NCBI GenBank assembly: GCA_000715605.1
Contig: KL568618.1
Coordinates: 8,244-14,221 of the forward strand
Direction: 5' to 3'
Source: Streptomyces speibonae
Lineage (GTDB): Bacteria > Actinomycetota > Actinomycetes > Streptomycetales > Streptomycetaceae
DNA length: 5,978 nucleotides
The position numbers were made by a program, and so were the translations under genes. Positions 1-5,255 of the stretch are shown here, piece by piece (within the stretch, counting starts at the first letter, position 1; every line of letters starts with the position of its first letter). The notes under the pieces were generated by a model. The model saw nothing but the letters and a program-made list of their open reading frames with translations. It searched no databases and was not told the DNA's origin.

Positions 1-400
1 CCTGTGGCTGTACGGAGGCGGGGAGCTGGGGCTGCGGATCGAGAAGTACCGCAGGGGCCGTGCCCTCCCGGACGCGGTACTCGCACCCCGTGGGACGTTC
101 GCGGGTAAGGGGGACTGGGCCGACACGGAAGGCGTGATCATGGCGGTCGAGGTCACGTCCTACGACTCGGACACCCACCGCCGGGACCGTGAGGAGAAGC
201 CCGCCGGGTATGCGGATGCGGGTATTCCGTACTATCTGCTGATCGACCGCGACGACTGCTCCGTCACGCTGTTCAGCGACCCGTCACCGACGGACGGCTA
301 CCAGATCACCGTCAGGAAGACGTTCGGCCACAAGCTCTCCCTGCCGGAACCCCTCGGTATCGAACTCGACACCGAGGAGCTCAAGCGGTACGTCGACTGA
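1..400 (+). CDS. Uma2-family PD-(D/E)XK nuclease-like protein, C-terminal part (5' end outside window)
   Basis: The reading frame is open from base 2, the first complete codon, to the TGA at 398-400. This gives 132 residues, so the N-terminal part and start lie upstream. Seen: a PD pair at residues 23-24 (ALPDAVLAP), the strand MAVEVTS with Glu50, Lys66 in RDREEK, then YADAGIPYYLLIDRD (residues 70-84). This is the usual Uma2 order (PD ... hhhEh ... D..K ... Y...G.P.Y.L.D), the core of a PD-(D/E)XK restriction-endonuclease-like fold. The usual S-P-S after the Glu strand is S-Y-D here. The C-terminal tail KTFGHKLSLPEP resembles KPFGEKLAIPAP in the second Uma2 protein of this window (3591-4187), so the two are paralogues. 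Uma2 proteins are often called putative endonucleases, but a cellular role in actinomycetes is not established. An internal GTG at 134 is only an in-frame codon, because the homologous sequence continues upstream of it. The gene converges on the exporter permease with 8 bp between stop codons. Confidence 0.85.
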   Translation, partial: LWLYGGGELGLRIEKYRRGRALPDAVLAPRGTFAGKGDWADTEGVIMAVEVTSYDSDTHRRDREEKPAGYADAGIPYYLLIDRDDCSVTLFSDPSPTDGYQITVRKTFGHKLSLPEPLGIELDTEELKRYVD

Positions 401-412
401 CGTTCCCGTCAG
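397..412. terminator. Short perfect hairpin spanning both convergent stop codons, possible bidirectional terminator
   Basis: CTGACG (397-402), loop TTCC (403-406) and CGTCAG (407-412) form a perfect 6-bp stem. The left arm holds the TGA of the + strand Uma2 gene (398-400). The right arm holds the TGA of the - strand permease gene (409-411 read in reverse). Convergent placement suits a bidirectional terminator, but the stem is short and no U-tract follows on either strand. It would be an I-shaped actinobacterial type at best, and it may simply reflect two TGA codons facing each other. Confidence 0.3.
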
Positions 413-2013
413 CTCGTCATGTCCCTGCGCCGCAGCCCGGCCAGCCCCGCCGCCGTCAGGGCCGCCGCGAGCGCCGTGAGGACGAGGAGCGGGGGCCACT
501 CCATGGGCCCGCCCGGCAGCTTCGGCAGATGACCGAACGGCGACAGGTCCAGCACCGCCCGCGGGGCGTCCAGGACCGGGCCGACCCAGCCGATCAGCAG
601 CACCGCACCGGCCACGCCCCACGCGCCCGTCGCCGCCCCGGGCACGAGTCCGTACATCAGCACCGCGATCCCGCCGACCGCCCAGACCGCCGGGACCTGC
701 ACCAGGCACGCCCCCAGGATCGGGCCCGCCTGCTCACCGTGGCCCACGGCCAGTCCCAGACCCGCGAGCAGCATCAGCAGCACCGACCCGCCGAACGCGG
801 GCGCCAGGTGCCCGGCGGCCCAGCGCAGCCGCCCGACCGCCCCGGCGAGGACCGGTTCGGCGCGGCCCGAGGTCTCCTCGGCGTGCAGCCGCAGCACCGA
901 CGCCACGATGTACAGGGCGGCCACCAGCCCGAACATGCCGGCCATCGCGGCGAGGAACGCGTCGGTCAGCCCGGACTGCCCACCCATCCGCTGGAAGATC
1001 TCCCGCGCGTTGTCGTTGTCCCCGACGAGATCGGCCGCCCCCTTCGCCATCCCGCCGTACACCAGCCCCGCCAGCAGGAAGCCGATGCTCCACCCGAGCA
1101 CACCGCCCCGCTGCAGCCGCCAGGCCAGCGCGCCCGCGCTGCCCAGCCGTCCGGCGGCCGGACCCGGGCGGCTCGGCAGGAAGCTCATGCCGACGTCCCG
1201 GCGCCCGGCGAGCGCGTACGCCACCGCCGCCTGGAGCAGCACCGCGCCGACGAACAGGCCGAGCACCCACCACCGTTCACCGGCGAAGGCCCGCAGGTTC
1301 GACAGCCAGCCGAGCGGCGAGGCCCAGGTCAGCGGGGAGGACCCGTCGTCCTTCGCGGAATCGCCCGCCGCCCGCAGCACGAACGCGGCCCCCAGCACGG
1401 CCGCCGTCAGCCCCCGCGCGAGCCGCGCGCTCTCCGTCAGCTGCGCCGCGATCGCCGCCATGGTCGCGAAGAGCATCCCCACGCCCGCGACCCCCAGCCC
1501 GAACGCGAGCGAGCCCGCCGCGCCCTGCCCGGCCAGGCCGGCCGTCACCAGCAGCGCCAGCGCCCCGTTCGCGACGGCCGCCGCGAGCAGCGCCGCCGTC
1601 AGCGCGGCCCGCCGCCCGACCGTCCCGGACATCACCAGCTCCTGACGCCCGCTCTCCTCCTCGTCCCGGGTGTGCCGTACGACCACCAGCAGGCCGGTGA
1701 CGGCGGCCAGCACGCCCGCGGTGATCCCGACCCGCCAGGCGGTCAGCGCGCCGAGGGAGTCGCCGAAGACGGGGCCGACCATGGCCCGCAGGGAGGAGTT
1801 GGTGCCCATCTGCGCGACCAGGTCGGCGCGTTCGGCGGGGGTGCCGTACAGCCCCTCGATCGTGCTCGGCATGGACAGCACCAGCAGGGCGTTCACCGCG
1901 ACCCAGACCGGGATCATCACCCGGTCCCGGCGCAGCGCGAACCGCAGCAGGATGCCGGTGCCGGCGAACTGGCGCGCGCTCGCGGGCCGTACGGCGAAGG
2001 CGGCGGCGCTCAT
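409..2013 (-). CDS. ABC-2 type exporter permease, polyketide-antibiotic/tetronasin-type family
   Basis: A 534-residue integral membrane protein, the likely channel subunit for the ATPase encoded just upstream. Seen: many hydrophobic segments, for example residues 32-48, 96-112, 137-162, 169-191, 201-215, 247-268, 305-320, 352-374, 406-424, 436-456, 464-480 and 507-526, so roughly twelve spans. It is a two-fold repeat: [20 protein letters not shown] (113-132) in the first half matches [19 protein letters not shown] (375-393) in the second, each followed by [11 protein letters not shown] (232-240) similarly pairs with SPFGHLPKL (491-499). This duplicated layout fits the large permeases annotated in Streptomyces as polyketide antibiotic or tetronasin-type transporters. 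The frame stays open far upstream (to 2712), but ATG 2013 is chosen because it overlaps the ATPase stop as ATGA, implying translational coupling, and because the upstream extension lies inside the ATPase gene. The substrate is unknown. It ends 8 bp from the convergent Uma2 gene. Confidence 0.9.
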   Translation of the reverse strand: MSAAAFAVRPASARQFAGTGILLRFALRRDRVMIPVWVAVNALLVLSMPSTIEGLYGTPAERADLVAQMGTNSSLRAMVGPVFGDSLGALTAWRVGITAGVLAAVTGLLVVVRHTRDEEESGRQELVMSGTVGRRAALTAALLAAAVANGALALLVTAGLAGQGAAGSLAFGLGVAGVGMLFATMAAIAAQLTESARLARGLTAAVLGAAFVLRAAGDSAKDDGSSPLTWASPLGWLSNLRAFAGERWWVLGLFVGAVLLQAAVAYALAGRRDVGMSFLPSRPGPAAGRLGSAGALAWRLQRGGVLGWSIGFLLAGLVYGGMAKGAADLVGDNDNAREIFQRMGGQSGLTDAFLAAMAGMFGLVAALYIVASVLRLHAEETSGRAEPVLAGAVGRLRWAAGHLAPAFGGSVLLMLLAGLGLAVGHGEQAGPILGACLVQVPAVWAVGGIAVLMYGLVPGAATGAWGVAGAVLLIGWVGPVLDAPRAVLDLSPFGHLPKLPGGPMEWPPLLVLTALAAALTAAGLAGLRRRDMTS

Positions 2014-2915
2014 CGGGCCGTCACCTCGTCCTGCGCGTCCTGGTAGTGCCGCAGGAACAGCTCCTCCAGCGTCGGCGGGGTGGACGTCAGCGACCGCACG
2101 CCCGTCTCGCTCAGCGAGCGCAGCACCGCGTCGAGCCGGTCGGTGTCGACCTGGAGCCGCACCCGGTGGCCCTGTACGTCGAGGTCGTGCACGCCCGGCA
2201 GTCCGGCGAGGCCGTTCGGCGGACCGGCGAGCTCGGCGCTCACGCTGGTGCGGGTCAGATGGCGCAGCTCGGCCAGCGAGCCGCTCTCCACGGTGCGCCC
2301 CTTGCGGATGATGCTGACCCGGTCGCACAGCTCCTCCACCTCGCTGAGGATGTGCGACGACAGCAGCACGGTCCGCCCGCGGTCGCGCTCCTCGGCGACA
2401 CAGCGCTGGAAGACCTCCTCCATCAGCGGGTCGAGGCCGGAGGTCGGCTCGTCGAGGATCAGCAGGTCGACGTCGGAGGCGAACGCGGCGACCAGGGCGA
2501 CCTTCTGCCGGTTGCCCTTGGAGTAGGTGCGGCCCTTCTTCGTCGGGTCCAGCTCGAAGCGCTCGGTCAGCTCGGCGCGGCGCCGCGGGTCCAGGCCGCC
2601 GCGCAGCCTGCCGTACAGGTCGATGACCTCGCCGCCGGAGAGGTTGCGCCACAGCGTCACGTCGCCGGGGACATAGGCGATGCGGCGGTGGATCTCCACG
2701 GCGTCCGTCCACGGGTCCCGTCCGAGCACCTGCGCGGCACCGGCGTCGGCGCGGAGCAGGCCGAGCAGGACGCGGATGGTGGTGGACTTGCCGGAGCCGT
2801 TGGGCCCGAGGAAGCCGTGGACCTCACCGGACCCGACGCTCAGGTCGAGTCCGTCCAGCGCGTGGGTCCGGCCGAACGACTTGTGCAGCCCGGACACGGT
2901 GATGGCCTTCGTCAT
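2010..2915 (-). CDS. ABC transporter ATP-binding protein, drug-exporter (DrrA/TnrB-like) type
   Basis: A 301-residue cytoplasmic ATPase that should power the permease encoded immediately downstream (4-bp ATGA overlap, 2010-2013). Seen: Walker [10 protein letters not shown] (37-45, Lys43); signature YSKGNRQKV (131-139) in place of LSGGQ, a form common in drug and antibiotic exporter ATPases; Walker [14 protein letters not shown] (151-163, catalytic Glu156); and the H-loop His188 in LLSSHIL. Where a Q-loop glutamine is expected, the sequence reads [16 protein letters not shown] (81-96). This carries an extra SGGE string but no Gln; similar VPGD...NL(T/S)GGE segments are, to my knowledge, normal in this subfamily. 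The C-terminal 80 residues form the usual accessory domain ending in [11 protein letters not shown]. Start ATG 2915 gives the full N-terminal strand ([15 protein letters not shown]). No good Shine-Dalgarno precedes it, which fits a leaderless transcript. The gene diverges from the GbsR/MarR-like regulator across 99 bp, so repression by that protein is likely. Confidence 0.95.
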   Translation of the reverse strand: MTKAITVSGLHKSFGRTHALDGLDLSVGSGEVHGFLGPNGSGKSTTIRVLLGLLRADAGAAQVLGRDPWTDAVEIHRRIAYVPGDVTLWRNLSGGEVIDLYGRLRGGLDPRRRAELTERFELDPTKKGRTYSKGNRQKVALVAAFASDVDLLILDEPTSGLDPLMEEVFQRCVAEERDRGRTVLLSSHILSEVEELCDRVSIIRKGRTVESGSLAELRHLTRTSVSAELAGPPNGLAGLPGVHDLDVQGHRVRLQVDTDRLDAVLRSLSETGVRSLTSTPPTLEELFLRHYQDAQDEVTAR

Positions 2916-2922
2916 GCTTCGG

Positions 2923-2951
2923 AACGTACGCTTCCTTCAGAAATTTGTGAA
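2923..2951 (-). promoter_or_regulatory. Candidate promoter of the exporter operon, probably leaderless
   Basis: On the minus strand a -35-like TTCACA (complement of 2946-2951) is separated by exactly 17 bp from a -10-like TACGTT (complement of 2923-2928). Transcription would begin about 7 nt further on, at roughly 2915-2916, which is the A of the ATPase start codon or the base before it. The only purine-rich bases next to the ATG (GAAGC) are too close to act as a Shine-Dalgarno. A leaderless mRNA, common in actinobacteria, is therefore inferred. The -35 element lies inside the palindrome at 2935-2952. Confidence 0.5.
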
Positions 2952-2965
2952 GTTAAGGAAGCGTA
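2927..2965. repeat. Perfect 11-bp inverted repeat with 17-bp spacer around the operator
   Basis: TACGCTTCCTT (2927-2937) and AAGGAAGCGTA (2955-2965) are exact reverse complements separated by 17 bp. They bracket and partly overlap the 18-bp palindrome at 2935-2952. A third, imperfect copy of the half-site (GGAACGTA) is at 2921-2928. The arms overlap the -10 of the exporter promoter on one side and the TATAAA box on the other. They could be a second operator, or the outer half-sites of a multi-dimer binding region controlling both directions. Confidence 0.6.
2935..2952. promoter_or_regulatory. 18-bp palindromic operator candidate
   Basis: CTTCAGAAATTTGTGAAG is an imperfect palindrome with 8 of 9 base pairs symmetric around an AAATTT core; only the 2940/2947 pair mismatches. 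Its length, A+T-rich centre and location between a divergent winged-helix regulator and its probable target operon are typical of MarR-superfamily operators. It covers the -35 element proposed for the exporter promoter, so binding would block that promoter. Binding itself is inferred. Confidence 0.55.
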
Positions 2966-2969
2966 TAAA
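2964..2969 (+). promoter_or_regulatory. Possible -10 box for the regulator gene
   Basis: TATAAA sits 45 bp upstream of the regulator start codon and overlaps the end of the right arm of the inverted repeat. No convincing -35 is found at 16-19 bp; the bases there, AAATTT, are the palindrome core. If real, this weak promoter would be covered by the same operator region, allowing autoregulation. TAAACT at 2981-2986 is an alternative -10, also without a good -35. Confidence 0.3.
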
Positions 2970-3014
2970 TCCACCGCCGGTAAACTTGATCACGGGAGCG
3001 GGAGAGGAGTGGAC

Positions 3015-3512
3015 ATGAGTGAGCCGAGCGAGGCGGACCGGGATCCGGAGACGGTCTCGCGGTTCGTCGAGCACTTCGCGGCGCACCTGGTGGAGGCCGG
3101 CCTGCCGCGGATGCCCGCCCGTGTCTTCGTGGCCCTGCTGGCCTCCGACACCGGGGTGCTGACCTCCGCCGAACTGGGCGAAACGCTGAAGATCTCACCG
3201 GCCGCGGTGTCCGGGGCGGTGCGCTACCTCGCCCAGCAGCACATGGTCTCCCGCGAGCGCGAACCCGGCTCCCGGCGGGAGCGGTACCGGGTCCACGGTG
3301 ACCAGTGGTACGAGGCCCTCGCCAATCGCGACGCCGTCATCAGGCGCTGGGAGGACGCCCTGCGCGAGGGTGTCACCAGCCTGGGCGAGGCCACTCCGGC
3401 AGGCCGCCGGCTGGCGGAGACGCTCGCCTTCCTCGAGTTCGTGGAGAAGGAGCTCGAGGCGATGATGGAACGCTGGCGGACGCATCGGGAGGAGCGGTTC
3501 GGGCGGGGCTGA
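3015..3512 (+). CDS. GbsR/MarR-family winged helix-turn-helix transcriptional regulator
   Basis: A 165-residue cytoplasmic DNA-binding protein, probably a dimeric repressor of the divergent exporter operon. Seen: an N-terminal helical stretch (TVSRFVEHFAAHLVEAGLPRMPARVFVALL, residues 13-42); a helix-turn-helix with LTSAELGETLKI followed by the recognition helix SPAAVSGAVRYL (61-72); a basic wing MVSREREPGSRRERYRV (77-93); and a C-terminal amphipathic helical region (ALANRDAVIRRWEDAL, then LAETLAFLEFVEKELEAMMERW, 134-155) suited to dimerisation. The GLPRMPARVFVALL...SAELGE..KISPAAVSGAVRYL pattern is characteristic of the GbsR-like branch. Start ATG 3015 is chosen over in-frame GTG 3009 because AGGAG (3005-3009) lies 5 nt upstream of the ATG. 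The effector ligand is unknown; for exporter-linked regulators it is often the exported compound or a mimic. The downstream Uma2 gene follows after 78 bp with its own RBS. Confidence 0.92.
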   Translation: MSEPSEADRDPETVSRFVEHFAAHLVEAGLPRMPARVFVALLASDTGVLTSAELGETLKISPAAVSGAVRYLAQQHMVSREREPGSRRERYRVHGDQWYEALANRDAVIRRWEDALREGVTSLGEATPAGRRLAETLAFLEFVEKELEAMMERWRTHREERFGRG

Positions 3513-3590
3513 GGGTGAGGTGGCGAGGGTGGAGTGACTGATCGGATACTCTGAGTCACGGCTGGTCCGTATCACCGGGGAGGGCGCATC

Positions 3591-4187
3591 ATGACAGTCA
3601 TGGCAGAGCGACCGACGACCAGCGGCACCGAGTCAGGCAGCTTCGAGGACCTGCTGAGGACTCTCGACGAGCTGGACGTGCCCGACGGCTACAAGGCCGA
3701 GATCATCAGGGGGACCATCGTCGTGTCGCCGTGGTCCAAGGGGTATTACCACCGAGTCATGCGCCAGGTGTGCAGGCAGCTGGAACCCCACCTCCCCGCC
3801 GGGCACTCCATCGGCTTCGGCCCGTTCCTCTACGTCTTTCCCGGCGACGAGCGCGCGTACGGACCGGATGTTCATGCCGCGCCCGACAGCGCCTTCGAGA
3901 CGACCAGCCGCCACCTGGACGGCGAAGCCCTCTCCTTCGTCGCCGAACTGACCTCCCCGTCCACCCGCGACGACGACATGACGGACAAGGTCGAGACCTA
4001 CGGAAAGGCGGGTGTCCCCGTCTACCTCCTCCTCGACATGCAGGAGGAGCGGGCCACGGTCTTCTCGATGCCCTCGGCCAAGGGCTACGAGTCCCGCGAC
4101 ACCAAGCCCTTCGGCGAGAAGCTCGCCATCCCCGCCCCGTTCGACAGCGTGCTCGACACGACCGACTTCAAGGCGCCCCAGCCCTGA
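3591..4187 (+). CDS. Uma2-family PD-(D/E)XK nuclease-like protein, complete
   Basis: A 198-residue protein, close to the usual Uma2 length of about 180-200. Seen in order: the N-terminal helix DLLRTLDELDVPDGYKAEIIRG with Glu38, followed by TIVVSP (42-47); YYHRVMRQVCRQLEPHL (52-68); the PD pair at 92-93 in YGPDVHAAP; LSFVAELTSPSTRDDD with Glu119; Lys133 in MTDKVETYGKAGVPVYLLLD. Asp93, Glu119 and the Lys/Asp region fit the PD-(D/E)XK active site of the family, so the catalytic residues look intact. Many related proteins read SPST...D...K...Y...GVPEYWLVD at this point, and here it is VYLLLD, as in the other Uma2 gene of the window. Start ATG 3591 is chosen because GGGGAGGG (3577-3584) lies 6 nt upstream; the ATG at 3600 would have too long a spacer. 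The biological role is not established. It is convergent with the DAGK-like gene, stops 7 bp apart. Confidence 0.9.
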   Translation: MTVMAERPTTSGTESGSFEDLLRTLDELDVPDGYKAEIIRGTIVVSPWSKGYYHRVMRQVCRQLEPHLPAGHSIGFGPFLYVFPGDERAYGPDVHAAPDSAFETTSRHLDGEALSFVAELTSPSTRDDDMTDKVETYGKAGVPVYLLLDMQEERATVFSMPSAKGYESRDTKPFGEKLAIPAPFDSVLDTTDFKAPQP

Positions 4188-4194
4188 CGCGCCC

Positions 4195-5070
4195 CTACCG
4201 CGCGGGCAGTACCAGCCCCCACGCCCCCTCCCGCACCACCCACGTCCGCGTGCGTACCGGGCCCGACACCGTCGCGTCCGCCCGGTAGCGGAAGTGGGCG
4301 CCCGACACGGTCACCGTGCGGCCCTCGGCCGAGAGCGCGGACGCCTCCGTGCCCACCGACGCCGGGCGCACCTCCACCTGGGCGCGGCCGGGAGCGCCCG
4401 GCATCACCGAGACGCCCTCCACGGGCTGCCCCAGATCGACCAGCGTCGCCCCGTCCACCTCCACCCGCAGCCGCGCCGGTCCCCCCTCCGGCGCGGACAC
4501 GGTCCCGGACGGCCGCGCCGGCACCAGGGTCCGTACCAGCGTCCGGTACGTCCGCAGCCAGGGGCGCCCCGCCCCGCCGGCCGCGTCCTCCCGCACCGGT
4601 GTCACCCCGCCCACCGGCGGGATCCGCAGCGTGCCGAGCACCACCCCGTCGCTGTCGTCCACCAGCAGGTCCATCCGGCGCTCCGCCCCGTCCAGCACCG
4701 CCCGCGCCGCCGCGACCGCGCCCGCGGGCACCCCGAGCGACCGGGCGAGGGAGACCGCGCCGCCCACCGGCACCAGGGACAGCGCACATCCGGCCAGCTC
4801 CCGCCGCCGGTGCAGCAGCGTCACCGCCCGCACCAGGGCCCGGTCGTCGCCGACCACCACCGGCCGGCGCGACCCGCGCCGCGCCAGCGCCCGCGCGAAC
4901 TCCTCCGGACCGTCCGGCAGGCACACCTTCGTGCCCGCCGCACCCGCGCCGATCACGTCCTTCGCGATCCGGACGGACTCGCCGTCCGCCCGCCGGGCGA
5001 CCGGGTCGACGACCACCAGGAGCTGATCGGATGCCGCGGAGAAGGTCCTGGAAGTCGCCACCTCGGCCAT
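4195..5070 (-). CDS. Diacylglycerol kinase-like (DAGK catalytic domain family) protein with degenerate motifs
   Basis: A 291-residue protein, near the roughly 300 residues usual for bacterial DAGK/LCB5-family lipid kinases, which transfer phosphate from ATP to a lipid hydroxyl. Seen: an N-terminal strand DQLLVVVDPVARRADGES (15-32) where active enzymes read NPxSG; RRPVVVGDDRALVRAVTLL (68-86) where GGDGTxNEV is expected; SLVPVGGAVSLARSLGVP (98-115) where PLGTGNDFARxLGIP is expected; DLLVDD (134-139) at the start of the second domain; and a beta-rich C-terminal half (about 195-289). The spacing matches the family, but the glycine-rich GGDGT and GTGND nucleotide-binding motifs are lost or altered. 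Kinase activity is therefore doubtful and the family call rests on the overall pattern. Start ATG 5070 is supported by GAGGAAG (complement of 5077-5083) 6 nt upstream. An in-frame extension to 5265 exists but runs across the spacer into purA and lacks domain sense. The gene is divergent from purA. Confidence 0.75.
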   Translation of the reverse strand: MAEVATSRTFSAASDQLLVVVDPVARRADGESVRIAKDVIGAGAAGTKVCLPDGPEEFARALARRGSRRPVVVGDDRALVRAVTLLHRRRELAGCALSLVPVGGAVSLARSLGVPAGAVAAARAVLDGAERRMDLLVDDSDGVVLGTLRIPPVGGVTPVREDAAGGAGRPWLRTYRTLVRTLVPARPSGTVSAPEGGPARLRVEVDGATLVDLGQPVEGVSVMPGAPGRAQVEVRPASVGTEASALSAEGRTVTVSGAHFRYRADATVSGPVRTRTWVVREGAWGLVLPAR

Positions 5071-5086
5071 GCCTCGCTTCCTCGGG

Positions 5087-5092
5087 TAGCAT
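5087..5092 (+). promoter_or_regulatory. Possible -10 box of the purA promoter
   Basis: TAGCAT resembles Streptomyces -10 hexamers of the TANNNT type. Transcription would start near 5099, giving a purA leader of about 157 nt. There is no good -35 at 16-19 bp (the region overlaps the first codons of the divergent gene), so this is tentative. Confidence 0.35.
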
Positions 5093-5096
5093 CTTT

Positions 5097-5131
5097 GTGC
5101 AAGAGCCCCTTGCGCTATTGCGCCAGGGGCT
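5097..5131 (+). promoter_or_regulatory. Strong hairpin with a competing alternative hairpin in the purA leader
   Basis: AGCCCCTTGCGC (5104-5115) pairs with GCGCCAGGGGCT (5120-5131) across a TATT loop: 11 of 12 pairs, with one T/C mismatch at 5111/5124. The 3' half of the left arm (5109-5115, CTTGCGC) can instead pair with the preceding GTGCAAG (5097-5103, one G-U pair) around an AGCCC loop. The two structures are mutually exclusive. Because both flanking genes point away, the hairpin cannot terminate either of them. A leader element, attenuator or small RNA is more likely. Smaller hairpins follow: CCGG (5141-5144)/CCGG (5150-5153) and GTTGG (5161-5165)/CCAAC (5169-5173). It matches no known riboswitch class that I recognise. 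Confidence 0.45.
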
Positions 5132-5255
5132 TCGTCTATTCCGGGGCATCCGGTCCGACGGTTGGCGGCCAACGGTGGTCGCGGTGCACGCGGCGGTGAT
5201 CCTCCGTGTGCGCCCCTGACCTTGGACATGCCCCGCCCGGAAGGGGTGTACGCGC

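Noticed and set aside
529..2046. Long + strand open frame opposite the permease (about 505 codons).
   Set aside because: It is rich in Arg, Gln, Pro and His with no recognisable domain. It is the antisense shadow of a well-supported membrane protein gene.
2014..2712. In-frame N-terminal extension of the permease reading frame upstream of ATG 2013.
   Set aside because: It lies wholly inside the ATPase gene in another frame, has low-complexity Arg/Ala/Pro composition typical of high-GC shadow frames, and ATG 2013 overlaps the ATPase stop as expected for coupled genes.
3534..3559. Inverted repeat GTGACT/AGTCAC between the regulator and the second Uma2 gene, possible terminator or operator.
   Set aside because: Only 6-bp arms around a 14-nt loop with no U-tract. 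Weak, although it is the only structure in this 78-bp gap.
4172..4193. GGCGC/GCGCC repeat at the convergent ends of the Uma2 and DAGK-like genes, possible terminator.
   Set aside because: A 5-bp G+C-rich arm with a 12-nt loop is expected by chance in DNA of this composition.
4012..5199. Long + strand open frame opposite the DAGK-like gene.
   Set aside because: Low-complexity Arg/Pro/His/Ser composition and overlap with both the Uma2 and DAGK-like genes; it is a high-GC shadow.
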